Shown: one piece after another, positions 1 to 9,195 of the stretch
Layout of the letters: each line of letters begins with the position of its first letter
How positions within the stretch are numbered: the first letter of the stretch is position 1
Assembly: GCA_963700515.1 (NCBI GenBank)
Contig: CAVOXY010000050.1
Location: 144,607 to 208,606 of the forward strand
Source: JAJRVM01 sp963700515
GTDB taxonomy: Bacteria; Planctomycetota; Planctomycetia; Pirellulales; Pirellulaceae
Direction of reading: 5' to 3'
DNA length: 64,000 nucleotides
Notes under the pieces: model-generated
Database searches by the model: none
Told to the model about the DNA's origin: nothing
Seen by the model: only the letters and a program-made list of their open reading frames with translations
Made by a program: the position numbers and the translations under genes

Positions 1-288
1 CACCAACTCGGCCGTCTCCTCCACCGGTTGTTCATCACTGGCGGCGAGGAGTGCCAGACAAGCCATCGCCGTCGGCTCGCAATAGGCCGATCCTTCTCCT
101 CGATATCCCCATCCCACATCCGCTACCCGCAACCGGAGCAATTGGTCCACGGACGAAGAAATCCATGAGTCTGTTGTCTGAGACACGCTGTGCCTCCAGC
201 AGTAAAGAAAGCGTCTTGTTGCATCGGACCACCGAATCGGCACTACCCTGCGGGTGCGATACCGCGGGCACACTTCGATCGGCCCACG
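1..288 (-). CDS. Possible start of a prenyltransferase/squalene-cyclase-repeat protein, cut by the left edge
   Basis: A minus-strand frame is open from 288 to the window edge. Its last 45 codons read like the prenyltransferase/squalene-oxidase repeat family of planctomycetes: a Gly-Trp-Gly-Tyr stretch followed by a Cys-Glu-Pro-Thr-Ala segment and a Leu/Ala-rich helix (about nt 1-117). There is no ATG before nt 66; a GTG at 148-150 is a possible start. The codons upstream of about nt 150 look less protein-like. The remainder would lie outside the window, so only the N-terminal motif can be judged. It may be a cyclase-like domain of unknown substrate or a decayed fragment. Confidence 0.35.
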
Positions 289-362
289 TCACAAGCGTAC
301 CTCGTGTGTCCTGACCGTTGGCAAACCCAACCCAGATCCGTACCGGCTAACCGACTTGAAAA

Positions 363-854
363 TCACTGCTGTGACGATTGCACCGCCCATAACGATTCGA
401 GGGAAAGATCCGTTACTGCATACTCATCAATGACCAATGACCAATACTCAACCGACCAGGGCTCGCCGAGCGGCCACATGGGCGATTGACTGCAGCGCAG
501 TTCGAGCAACGCCAGGCGAGGGTGGGACGACGTCAGTTCCTGCCGCGCCACGTCTAGTTCGGCCGTGGTCTGCTGTAGTAACGTATCGAGCATGGCATCC
601 ACGCGTTTTTCGTCCACCCGATAGCCTTGGTCGCCTAGCGCCGCGAGCGATTGCTCCATCGCGCGCACACGCCGCTGCTGTTTCTCTAGCAGCGGGTGCT
701 CGGCCTGGTAGAGGGTCTGCATTTCAACCAATTCGACTCGTGCCAGGCAAAGCTGCTGGGCGAACTGAGTGGTCGGATCCGCCGTGGCCAGAAAGGGAGC
801 GCCGACGACACTGTGCGGCGCCAATAAAGACAACAAAACAAGGGGAGTAAACAT
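363..854 (-). CDS. Small secreted protein of unknown function with a helical, coiled-coil-like middle
   Basis: 163 residues. Residues 1-20 form a short hydrophobic signal peptide ending in an Ala-Pro cleavage-like site. Residues 30-115 are rich in Glu, Gln, Arg and Leu and look helical, possibly coiled coil. I do not recognise the family. The last 25 or so codons run over a heptamer repeat (TTGGTCA type, nt 429-448), so the true C-terminus may have been extended by that repeat. No strong ribosome binding site is visible before the ATG. The gene stands alone: a cyclase-like fragment lies downstream and a hairpin-repeat array upstream. Confidence 0.55.
   Translation of the reverse strand: MFTPLVLLSLLAPHSVVGAPFLATADPTTQFAQQLCLARVELVEMQTLYQAEHPLLEKQQRRVRAMEQSLAALGDQGYRVDEKRVDAMLDTLLQQTTAELDVARQELTSSHPRLALLELRCSQSPMWPLGEPWSVEYWSLVIDEYAVTDLSLESLWAVQSSQQ
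429..448. repeat. Heptamer tandem repeat (ATGACCA type)
   Basis: Just over two copies of a 7-bp unit that on the opposite strand reads TTGGTCA. The same unit recurs at 4701-4726, 24167-24185 and 26108-26141. Here it falls in the 3' end of the small secreted protein gene. Confidence 0.7.
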
Positions 855-902
855 GGATGCATCTCGACGTTAAAACAGCGACAAAGAATACGCCTGCCGC
901 TC

Positions 903-1192
903 GTAGCTGGACCCGCCAGGGTTCAGCCGCGACTGGCACGGCTACGCCAATCGTCTGAAGCCTCGGCGGCTTCAGCTACGCCCACCGTCGCCGCGGCTGG
1001 CACGGTTACGCCGATCGTCTGAAGCCTCGGCGGCTCTGCCAGGCTGCACGGTACGCCACCAGGGTTCAGACCGCGGCTGGCACGGTTACGCCGATCGTCT
1101 GAAGCCTCGGCGGCTTCAGCTACGCCCGTCACCGTCGCCGCGGCTGGCACGGTTACGCCAATCGTCTGAAGCCTCGGCGGCTTCAGCTACGC
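903..1192. repeat. REP-like hairpin repeat array 1
   Basis: Three full copies (954-980, about 1099-1125, about 1164-1190) and one copy cut on its 3' side (about 1018-1040) of a hairpin with stem TGAAGCC/GGCTTCA and loop TCGGC, followed by CTACG. Read on the minus strand each begins with GTAG. They alternate with a GC-rich spacer containing GGCTGGCACGG. A degenerate relative with GTAG at 903-906 opens the array. The stretch 1193-1426 that follows holds nothing else I can identify. Confidence 0.85.
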
Positions 1193-1426
1193 TCACCTGC
1201 TACACCTCCATGAGGGAGAGCCCAGCCGGGCACATCGAAGGTGGAAGCGATCAAGTGCCCCCTGCGTGGCTGAACTCCAGTATAGTTGCCGGCAGTATGG
1301 TTGCCAGGCATGCAGGCGAGAGCCACAATGCTAGTCGCTTCCGGCCAGTCGCTGCCAGGTGGTAGCGCAGGGCTTCACGGTCCTCACGTGCCGGACAATT
1401 TGGCCTGCTTTAGATTTCGTTGTCGT

Positions 1427-1434
1427 GGAAGGAG
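1427..1434 (+). promoter_or_regulatory. Ribosome binding site fixing the acetylesterase start
   Basis: GGAAGGAG lies seven bases before the ATG at 1442. The longer open frame from 1286 has no such site, so 1442 is chosen. Confidence 0.75.
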
Positions 1435-1441
1435 TTCTTTG

Positions 1442-2932
1442 ATGTCGCAGTCTCAACGAAAAATGCTGCAATTGCTGCTATTGTCGGCGGCCATGGCCGC
1501 ACTGTTTGCCCTGGTGCCTCGAGCTGGTTGGGCCGATGTGCGCATGCCGGCTCTCTTCGCTGATCACATGGTGCTGCAACGCGAACACGCCAATCCCGTG
1601 TGGGGATGGGCTGACGCTGGGGAGGAAGTGGTCGTCGTACTGGGCGAGCAAACCAAGAAAGCAACCGCCGATGCCGACGGCAAATGGCGCGTGGTGCTCG
1701 ATCCACTCCCGGCCGGCGGTCCACACAAGATGGTGATCGAGGGGAAGAATCGTGTGGCTATTGAGGACATTCTGGTCGGGGAAGTGTGGGTCTGCTCGGG
1801 CCAGTCGAATATGCAGTGGAATGTGGGCAACACCTATGCCGCTGACTTGGCACGCCTCGCCGCCAACTACCCCCGGCTGCGCATGATCACGGTCCCCTTG
1901 ATCGGTACGCAGGAGATGAAAGATGACTTCAAGGGCGATTGGCAACTCTGCTCGCCGGACACCGTCGGAAATTTCTCGGCCGTCGGGTTCTTCTTCGCAC
2001 GCGTCTTGTATCAAACGCTCGATATCCCTATCGGCGTGATTCACGACTCCTGGGGTGGGTCGGCGTGTGAAGCCTGGGTTCCGCGCCGGTTGCTGGAAGC
2101 AGACCCTCAATACAAGCCGCTGATCGACCGCTGGGTCAAGATCGAGGAAGAGGGAAAGAACGAACAGCTGCTCAAAGGTAACGCGCGGCCAGGTAACCTT
2201 TATAACGGCATGCTTAATCCGGTCGTCGGCTACGGGATCCGTGGCGCCATCTGGTACCAGGGAGAAACAAACGCGGGACGAGCCTACCAGTACCGCCAGA
2301 TGTTTCCCTTGATGATCAAGTCGTGGCGGGACGCCTGGAACCAAGGCGACTTCTCCTTCTACTGGGTCCAACTGGCCGACTTCCTGGAAGAGAATGCCGA
2401 ACCGATGGACAGCGCCTGGGCGGAATTGCGTGAAGCACAAACCATGACGCTCAGTCTCCCCAACACGGGACAGGCCGTGATCATTGATATCGGTGAAGCC
2501 AATGATATCCATCCCCGCAACAAGGAGGATGTCGGAGAACGCCTGGCACGCTGGGCACTGGCCAAGGACTACAACATCCCTGTCGATTACCGCAGCCCCG
2601 AGTTCAAATCGATGCAGCGCGACGGCAACAAAATCGTGGTCACACTGGATTACGTCGACGGCGGTCTCCGACCGTTCGATGTCAACGAAATCAAAGGGTT
2701 CACGATCGCCGGCGCGGACAAGAAGTTTTTCAATGCCCAAGCTCAACTCGTCGATAAGGGGGACAAGGCAAAGGATCAGGTCGTCGTCTGGAGCGATACC
2801 GTGGCCGAACCGGTCGCTGTCCGCTACGGGTGGGCCAACAATCCGATCTGCAACCTCAGAACTGTAGTCGGACTGCCGGTCACACCCTTCCGTTCCGACG
2901 ATTGGCCTGGAGTGACCGCCGAGGCAAAATAG
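1442..2932 (+). CDS. Sialate O-acetylesterase family protein (SGNH hydrolase), secreted
   Basis: 496 residues. A signal peptide covers residues 1-31 (hydrophobic run then Gly-Trp-Ala-Asp). The first mature segment carries the usual 'ADHMVLQR' start of this family. The catalytic Ser sits in CSGQSNMQW (about residue 123) and the Asp/His pair in an IHPRNK block (about residues 358-363). Length fits the family (450-650). Expected to remove O-acetyl groups from sialic acids or other carbohydrate esters in the periplasm or outside. A secreted sialidase-like protein is encoded at 17 kb, which may act on similar glycans (inference). The array of hairpin repeats starts two bases after the stop. Confidence 0.9.
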   Translation: MSQSQRKMLQLLLLSAAMAALFALVPRAGWADVRMPALFADHMVLQREHANPVWGWADAGEEVVVVLGEQTKKATADADGKWRVVLDPLPAGGPHKMVIEGKNRVAIEDILVGEVWVCSGQSNMQWNVGNTYAADLARLAANYPRLRMITVPLIGTQEMKDDFKGDWQLCSPDTVGNFSAVGFFFARVLYQTLDIPIGVIHDSWGGSACEAWVPRRLLEADPQYKPLIDRWVKIEEEGKNEQLLKGNARPGNLYNGMLNPVVGYGIRGAIWYQGETNAGRAYQYRQMFPLMIKSWRDAWNQGDFSFYWVQLADFLEENAEPMDSAWAELREAQTMTLSLPNTGQAVIIDIGEANDIHPRNKEDVGERLARWALAKDYNIPVDYRSPEFKSMQRDGNKIVVTLDYVDGGLRPFDVNEIKGFTIAGADKKFFNAQAQLVDKGDKAKDQVVVWSDTVAEPVAVRYGWANNPICNLRTVVGLPVTPFRSDDWPGVTAEAK

Positions 2933-2934
2933 CT

Positions 2935-3357
2935 CCTCGGCTTCAGCTGGGTTGGGAGACGCTTTCGAGCTTCGGCTGAGCCCTTGGCGGGCTCAGCTAC
3001 GGGCGTAGCTGAAGCCGCCCAGGCTTCAGCGGCAGTGGCGGACGGATTAAGCTGCTGCTGAGCCCTTGGCGGGCTCAGCTACGGGGTGCGTGGGGGAAGG
3101 TTCCTCGGCTTCAGCTGGGTTGGGAGACGTTTTCGAGCTTCGGCTGAGCCCTTGGCGGGCTCAGCTACGGGCGTAGCTGAAGCCGCCCAGGCTTCAGCGG
3201 CAGTGGCGGACGGATTAAGCTGCTGCTGAGCCCTTGGCGGGCTCAGCTACGGGGTGCGTGGGGGAAGGTTCCTCGGCTTCAGCTGGGTTGGGAGACGTTT
3301 TCGAGCTTCGGCTGAGCCCTTGGCGGGCTCAGCTACGGGCTCAGCTACGGGGTGCGT
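2935..3357. repeat. REP-like hairpin array 2: 168-bp tandem unit, about 2.5 copies
   Basis: Units start at 2935, 3103 and 3271, exactly 168 bp apart; the third is partial. Each full unit holds two plus-strand hairpins with stem GAGCCC/GGGCTC followed by CAGCTACG, and one inverted hairpin with stem CTGAAGCC/GGCTTCAG preceded by CGTAG. Copies are nearly identical (one c/t difference seen in the first 30 bases). The array fills the gap between two genes of the same direction. Confidence 0.9.
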
Positions 3358-3467
3358 GGCGGAAGGAATCCCGTTCGCACTCCGTCCCGAAAACGACCTC
3401 TCGATCCAGAGCATGGACCACTCGTTACGGATGTGCCGCCGAATTGACCGTTCTGCGAGATGACCTC

Positions 3468-4657
3468 ATGAAGACCAAAACCGCGTTATTTACGATGGTT
3501 ACTATCCTGGCATCGCTCGGCGTATCCGCGGATACTTCCCGAGGTGCTTTGAATACTGCCTATCCGGCCGACCAACCCGCTCAGATGCTGGTCTACATCG
3601 GCACTTACGCGGAGAAAAACGCCGAGGGAATCTACATCTTTCAGCTCGATCTGCAAACGGGTGCTCTGTCGCGCGTGGGTGCCGTGTCGGGAGTCAAAAA
3701 TCCCTCGTTTCAAGCCATACACCCTGACAAGCCGTTTCTCTATACGGTGGGCGAGTCGAGTGATTTCCAGGGCCAGCAAAGCGGATCCGTGGGGGCTTAT
3801 GCCATCGACAAGGAGACGGGGAAGCTGACCTACTTGAACGAAGAGGCGACGATCGGCACCGACCCCTGCCACGTGATCGTCGACCGTGTTGGCAAACATG
3901 TGCTGGCTGCCAACTACAGTGGTGGCAGTGTGGTGGTGCTCTCGCTAAAACCAGATGGCCGCGTCGGCGCCCCTGCGCGTTCAACCAGCACGAGGGCTCC
4001 AGTGTTCATCCTCGTCAAACTTCGCCCCACGCGCACTGCGTCGTCAATGACCCCGCCGATCGCTTTGTCATTGCCGCCGACCTCGGGCTCGATCAGCTAC
4101 TGATCTACCGTTACGACAGTCAGCAGGGCTCGATCAGTCTCAATCCCAAGATGCCCGCGGCCAAGGTCAAGCCGGGCGCGGGGCCGCGGCATTTCGCCTT
4201 TCACCCCGCCGGCGAATTCGCCTACGTGATCAACGAGCTGAATTCGACGGTGACGGCATTCGGCTATGACGCGAATCTGGGAACACTCACTTCCACGCAG
4301 GAGATCTCGACACTCCCAGCCGACTTCACGGGCGAGAACACGACGGCCGAAGTCTTTGTTTCGCCCGACGGTAAGTTCCTGTACGGATCAAATCGGGGCC
4401 ATAACAGTATCGTGGTTTACGCCATCGAGTCGCGGACGGGCCAGCTGAAGCTTGTCTCGCATCACGCCACGCAAGGTGAACAACCGCGCAACTTCGGCAT
4501 CGACCCGACCGGCACGTTCCTGCTGGCAGCCAACCATCGGACTGGGAATGTTGTCGTGTTCCGCATCGACAAGCTGACCGGCAAACTGGCACCTACCGGC
4601 CATGTCGTGCAGTTGCCATCGCCCGTATGTGTGACGTTTTTGATGCAGGACAAGTGA
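3468..4657 (+). CDS. Lactonase, 7-bladed beta-propeller (6-phosphogluconolactonase-like), frameshifted
   Basis: The ATG at 3468 starts a signal-bearing protein whose propeller begins 'MLVYIGTYAEKNAEGIY'. The frame is lost near 3970-3974 (a run of four C): family-typical sequence (an HEGSSVHPRQ block and SPHAHC) continues one frame over and runs to 4657, ending in blades with FGIDPTGTFLLAANH. Adding one base at the C run restores a protein of about 395 residues, normal for the lactonase family (PF10282). Members hydrolyse sugar lactones or serve as secreted propellers of unknown substrate. The break may be a sequencing error rather than decay because both halves are well preserved. Confidence 0.85.
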
Positions 4658-4700
4658 CACGCCAGAGAGACGGTGTGACAGCGACGACAACGGTCCGAAG

Positions 4701-4726
4701 TTGGTCATTGGTCATTGGTCATTGGC
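4701..4726. repeat. Heptamer tandem repeat (TTGGTCA)3
   Basis: Three perfect TTGGTCA units plus TTGG, between the convergent lactonase and kinase genes. The rest of 4658-4877 holds no gene or terminator I can identify. Confidence 0.85.
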
Positions 4727-4877
4727 TAACGGCCCACGTCATGTTATGTCCGAAAGTCGACAGAAGGCTATGGGTTGCGCGGTACGTCGGATCGCATACA
4801 GGATTCTACCGGCTGCGGCAATCGGCTGAAGTCCATCGCGTGCCGCAATGCCGATGTGGCCGAGTTCACGCCACGTG

Positions 4878-7800
4878 CTACTCTGAACCGTCGATGGCGG
4901 CTGGCGTGTTTTCCATTTTGGGAGGCTCCACCGGGGCCGGTGGACTCTGTGCATCCTGTTCCATGTTTTCCGCTCGCTTCCGATCGCCCGCTGCTCGCAG
5001 TGCATCCCCCACCTTCTCGCGGCACTCGGCGCGCAAACGGTAGAATTGGCTGTTGCTGGAATCGAGCAGCACTGCCCTGGTCAGGTTATCAATCGCCTGC
5101 TGGTACTCTTCCAGATGATGTAACACGCGAGCGCGGGTGAAATAGCCATTCGGCCCGTTTGGCTCGTGCTCGATGGCTACCTGACTGTCTTCCAGCGCCT
5201 CCTGCCACTTCTCCAAGCCAATCCTGGCTTCGGCACGCACTCGATAGGCGTCAGCGAATTGCGAGTTCATCCGGATTGCGTCCGTTGCATCTTCTTCCGC
5301 ACGCAGGAAAGCGGCGACATGGTTATACGCATCGGCGCGCGTGCGGTAGGCTTGTACTAACCGCGGATCGAGCTGGAGTGCTTTGTCACAATCGCCAACT
5401 GCCAGGACATATTGGCCTCCAGCAGCGTGGACATAGCCACGGACGTAGTAGGCATAGCCGAGCTGTTTGTTGTATTTGAGTGCCGTCTCCAGATCGCTCA
5501 TAGCGGGCGCATAATCGTGGTTTTCCGCGTGCAGCGTCGCCCGCAAGGCATAGAGCGTGGCATCTTCGGGAGATGAGGCAATTGCTTGGGAGGCGACTGC
5601 AATCGCATCGGGCCAACTGCCACCTGGGCCCCCTCGCAGCCGTGCCTCGTCACACAATGCCTGCACGGCACTGGGCCGCATTTCAATCAGCGAGAAATAG
5701 TGGGTCGTGTCGGGTGACCACGACTGGAGCCCAGTCAGTTTTTGCCTGAGCAACGCCACTCGCCCCCCCACGCGTTCAGCAAACACGCGAGCCGGCTTGT
5801 AGACGTCTTCGAAACGGCCGAAGATCCCCAAACGAAACGCTGCCTGCAGCGTGTCATGAAAGTCAGCCGTTTCGTCTTCCGTCAGTTCACAGGCCCCCAA
5901 TCGCCCAACGTGGACGTAAGATGCGACCGCGATGCCCGCACATTGCTCCAACTTAAACATCGCCCCTTCCACTTCGCGGAAAGCGGACTCTATCTCGCGC
6001 AGCGCGCTGATCTCCGCCATGGCACCCTGCAATCCATCCAGCTGATGCTGCGTTTCGGCTGACCGCCGGGCGACTTCGGCAGCGTTGGAGTCGGCCTCCG
6101 ACTGGCTCTCCGCCGCGGGCAGCGTTGGCGTGACCTCGGAGGATGACTGCATCTCTTCGAGACTTGATTGTAACTTCCCGAACCTGACGTCGATCATCTC
6201 GGCAAGTGCTCGCAGCATTAGATAGGCATCTTCCGGTGTGCGGAAGTAATTATCTTGGGCCAGATACTGATCCAGTTCCGTTGCCACGCTCGTCTCGCGC
6301 TCCGACAGGCTGACGGACTTCAGCTTCGTAAGAGCCATGGCGATGTCGCGACTGAGCGACTGTGCGTTGACACCAAACACGGACGCCTTGACCTTGCGGT
6401 ACTGGTCCTCGAGTTGGCGCACGTGCTCAATGTCGAGTCCAGCCGGGGCGAGGAGAGCCAGTTGCTGCTCAAGTGCCGCAAGCTGGCGGTCCCGCTCCGT
6501 CAGCGGCTTCTCGGGTCGACCACCTTCTTGCCCCGAACCCTGTTCGCCGTGGCGGCCGGCGACCAGGTTCCAATAGGCGAGCGGAATGACGGCTCCGATC
6601 AACACCAGTACCGCGATCAGGCCGGCGACAAGGCGTTGATGTCGGTGGACCGGCCCCGCCGTGGCGGGGCGGGCTAAACTCTCCAAGGACTCCGCCAATT
6701 CCGCGGCCGTCTGGAAACGCTGCTCGCGATCGCGAGCCATCGCTGTGAGGCAGATGGTCTCCAACTGCGCCGGCAGATCTTTCCGCAACTTGCTGGGCTG
6801 GGGAGGTTTTCCTTGGATGATCTGTAACAGCAACTGGGCCGGAGGACCGGTAAATGGCAGCGTTCCGGTGAGCATCTGAAACAGTACGACGCCCAGACTG
6901 TAGATGTCGGCACGCCGATCGACCGGTCGCATCTCGGCCTGTTCGGGCGACATGTAAGCCGGAGTTCCCAGTAAGGTCCCCGCGACCGAAAGCTGCTCGT
7001 CAGCGTTACTACGCCGCGCCAAGCCAAAGTCGGTCAGCAGCGGCTGAGCCGACTTGTCGATCAACACGTTGGCTGGTTTGATGTCGCGATGAATGATCCC
7101 GGCTTCGTGGGCTGCATCCAATGCGCGCGCCAGTTGAGCAACAACCCGCACCGCGAATTCGAGATCGCACTCCCCCTCCTTTAATTTCTCCGAGAGCGTG
7201 GTGCCTTCAATCAGCGCCATCACGATGTAGTAGCGGTCTTCGATCTGGCCGGCATCATAGACCGGACAAATGTGCGGATGACGCAAACTCGCGGCCGCTA
7301 ATGCTTCTTGCACGAAGCGGCTCAGTACTTCCGGCCGCGTGTCGGGAAACACGCGCGGAATCTTCAGCGCGACCTCGCGCTGCAGTTCCGTATCAAAGGC
7401 TCGATACACTTCCCCCATGCCTCCGGCACCGAGCAAGGACCGGATTTCGTAACGTCCCACACGACTCCCCACCATGGAGACGCACCAGGACGGTTGCGGC
7501 GTCGGGTGTGAATCCCGCGAGACAGGTGTGGTGTCAAACGTCTGCCCACCCGATTCCACCTGGCTGCCCGCCGGATTTGGGGCAGCCGATTCCCCCGCTT
7601 TCGAGTCGACGGCAACCGTGTTCAAGTCAACGTGCTCGAACAGTGTGGGAAACCGCTGCTGCAGCTCTTCCTGAGTCGGGTTATCCCCCAGTGCTGATCG
7701 GATTTCACACTCGGACTGCAATAGCTCGCTAATCGCGCCGGCGTTATCGCGTAGCTCGGGCCACCGTTGAAGATACTGCTCCAGCAGACTGTGTTCCCCG

Positions 7801-7976
7801 GCTTGCCAGCGATGCTGTTGATCGACCTTTACCAATCGCACCAGCAACGGTATCCGCTGAGGACTGCTCGCGGATGGAAGATACCGGTCGAGATCGGTAT
7901 CGCCCCCCGATTTCCAGGCGTCTTCCAGACGTCGGGCAGGATCCTCCGTGGAGTGCCTGACTCGTTCGTCTGCCAT
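4878..7976 (-). CDS. Membrane Ser/Thr protein kinase with C-terminal TPR repeats
   Basis: 1032 residues from the ATG at 7976, preceded by GATAGGGG; a TTG seven codons earlier is an alternative. Residues 1-165 form a helical N-terminal region typical of planctomycete kinases. The kinase domain (about 175-440) has the glycine loop GAGGMGEVY, the HRDIKPANV catalytic loop, DFGLARR and GTPAYMSPEQ, so all catalytic residues are present. One membrane segment follows (about 455-475). Then come coiled-coil-like helices and TPR units from about 790 to 1000. A predicted sensor/signalling kinase whose TPR part would bind partners. No sigma factor is next to it, unlike the two kinases at 43 and 54 kb. The frame is intact. 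Confidence 0.92.
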   Translation of the reverse strand: MADERVRHSTEDPARRLEDAWKSGGDTDLDRYLPSASSPQRIPLLVRLVKVDQQHRWQAGEHSLLEQYLQRWPELRDNAGAISELLQSECEIRSALGDNPTQEELQQRFPTLFEHVDLNTVAVDSKAGESAAPNPAGSQVESGGQTFDTTPVSRDSHPTPQPSWCVSMVGSRVGRYEIRSLLGAGGMGEVYRAFDTELQREVALKIPRVFPDTRPEVLSRFVQEALAAASLRHPHICPVYDAGQIEDRYYIVMALIEGTTLSEKLKEGECDLEFAVRVVAQLARALDAAHEAGIIHRDIKPANVLIDKSAQPLLTDFGLARRSNADEQLSVAGTLLGTPAYMSPEQAEMRPVDRRADIYSLGVVLFQMLTGTLPFTGPPAQLLLQIIQGKPPQPSKLRKDLPAQLETICLTAMARDREQRFQTAAELAESLESLARPATAGPVHRHQRLVAGLIAVLVLIGAVIPLAYWNLVAGRHGEQGSGQEGGRPEKPLTERDRQLAALEQQLALLAPAGLDIEHVRQLEDQYRKVKASVFGVNAQSLSRDIAMALTKLKSVSLSERETSVATELDQYLAQDNYFRTPEDAYLMLRALAEMIDVRFGKLQSSLEEMQSSSEVTPTLPAAESQSEADSNAAEVARRSAETQHQLDGLQGAMAEISALREIESAFREVEGAMFKLEQCAGIAVASYVHVGRLGACELTEDETADFHDTLQAAFRLGIFGRFEDVYKPARVFAERVGGRVALLRQKLTGLQSWSPDTTHYFSLIEMRPSAVQALCDEARLRGGPGGSWPDAIAVASQAIASSPEDATLYALRATLHAENHDYAPAMSDLETALKYNKQLGYAYYVRGYVHAAGGQYVLAVGDCDKALQLDPRLVQAYRTRADAYNHVAAFLRAEEDATDAIRMNSQFADAYRVRAEARIGLEKWQEALEDSQVAIEHEPNGPNGYFTRARVLHHLEEYQQAIDNLTRAVLLDSSNSQFYRLRAECREKVGDALRAAGDRKRAENMEQDAQSPPAPVEPPKMENTPAAIDGSE

Positions 7977-8161
7977 GAAATCGACCCCTATCGCCAATCA
8001 GAAAACATCCCGCCCGGTGAACGTATCGCCTGATGCCTGCAGAAATCCGACGAACCCTTCCGGCATACGGCCGCCACTTCATCGCCGGAACTCGGCACTC
8101 CCGTCCGATTCCTATCCATATATATCATACGCCGATGTTCGTTGGCGACCCGCAGCGACAG

Positions 8162-8365
8162 CTACCAGTTGGGCTGACCGACCACGTCCTGGAAGATGGC
8201 CTCCAGCTCGCGGCGATGCGCTCCGGTTGCCGTGTGTATGATGACCGCTTCCTGACGTCCAGCGCTAAAGACCTTGCGCACTCCGTAGCCACGCCCCTTG
8301 AGTCGCTGCCGGACCTGCGAGGCACTGAGCCTTACGTGTAATCGCTCACCCTTAATCTGTTTCAT
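8162..8365 (-). CDS. Small conserved-looking basic protein of unknown function
   Basis: 67 residues from the ATG at 8365 (MKQIKGERLHVRLS). The sequence is compact, basic and alpha/beta-like, with a 'VIIHTATGAHRRELEA' stretch that reads like a real folded protein. I cannot name a family. A second ATG at 8383 would start inside the first hairpin repeat of array 3. It lies 186 bases upstream of the large kinase on the same strand and may precede it in a transcript. Confidence 0.6.
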   Translation of the reverse strand: MKQIKGERLHVRLSASQVRQRLKGRGYGVRKVFSAGRQEAVIIHTATGAHRRELEAIFQDVVGQPNW

Positions 8366-8385
8366 ATCCGCGCACCCAACCATCT

Positions 8386-9195
8386 GAAGCCTGGGCGGCT
8401 TCAGCTACGTAGCTGAGCCCGCCGAGGGCTCAGCGGCACGCGTCCACGTCCAAGTCTGAAGCCTGGGCGGCTTCAGCTACACACCGTCTGAAGCCTGGGC
8501 GGCTTCAGCTACGTAGCTGAGCCCGCCGAGGGCTCAGCGGCAGCGTCTATCCGCGTACCGACCGTCTGAAGCCTGGGCGGCTTCAGCTACGTAGCTGAGC
8601 CCGCCGAGGGCTCAGCGGCAGCGTCTATCCGCGTACCGACCGTCTGAAGCCTGGGCGGCTTCAGCTACGTAGCTGAGCCCGCCGAGGGCTCAGCGGCAGC
8701 GTCTATCCGCGTACCAACCGTCTGAAGCCTGGGCGGCTTCAGCTACGTAGCTGAGCCCGCCGAGGGCTCAGCGGCAGCGTCTATCCGCGTACCAACCATC
8801 TGAAGCCTGGGCGGCTTCAGCTACGTAGCTGAGCCCGCCGAGGGCTCAGCGGCAGCGTCGATCCGCGCACCAACCGTCTGAAGCCTGGGCGGCTTCAGCT
8901 ACGTAGCTGAGCCCGCCGAGGGCTCAGCGGCAGCGTCGATCCGCGTACCAACCGTCTGAAGCCTGGGCGGCTTCAGCTACGCCGTCTGAAGCCTGGGCGG
9001 CTTCAGCTACGTAGCTGAGCCCGCCGAGGGCTCAGCGGCAGCGTCTATCCGCGTACCAACCGTCTGAAGCCTGGGCGGCTTCAGCTACGCCATCTGAAGC
9101 CTGGGCGGCTTCAGCTACGTAGCTGAGCCCGCCGAGCTCAGCGGCAGCGTCGATCCGCGTACCAACCGTCTGAAGCCTGGGCGGCTTCAGCTACG
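8386..9195. repeat. REP/BIME array 3: about 78-bp units with paired GTAG hairpins
   Basis: Thirteen copies of hairpin A (stem TGAAGCC/GGCTTCA, loop TGGGC) and nine of hairpin B (stem CTGAGCCC/GGGCTCAG, loop GCCGA). In most units A and B abut through the perfect palindrome CAGCTACGTAGCTG, which places two GTAG feet head to head. A conserved spacer close to GCGTCTATCCGCGTACC separates units. The last B copy lacks three bases of its stem. The array overlaps the 3' end of the E2 gene (9138-9195). Confidence 0.95.

Noticed and set aside
1478..2746. 422-codon minus-strand frame opposite the acetylesterase
   Set aside because: Antisense shadow of a gene with clear catalytic motifs and ribosome binding site; no recognisable domain.
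3468..4657. Lactonase as a decayed pseudogene
   Set aside because: Apart from one base at a C run both halves are intact; the same pattern in many unrelated genes favours sequence error.
8386..9195. CRISPR array
   Set aside because: Period and repetition suggested it, but the whole unit including the spacers is conserved, units contain two hairpins, and no cas genes are near.
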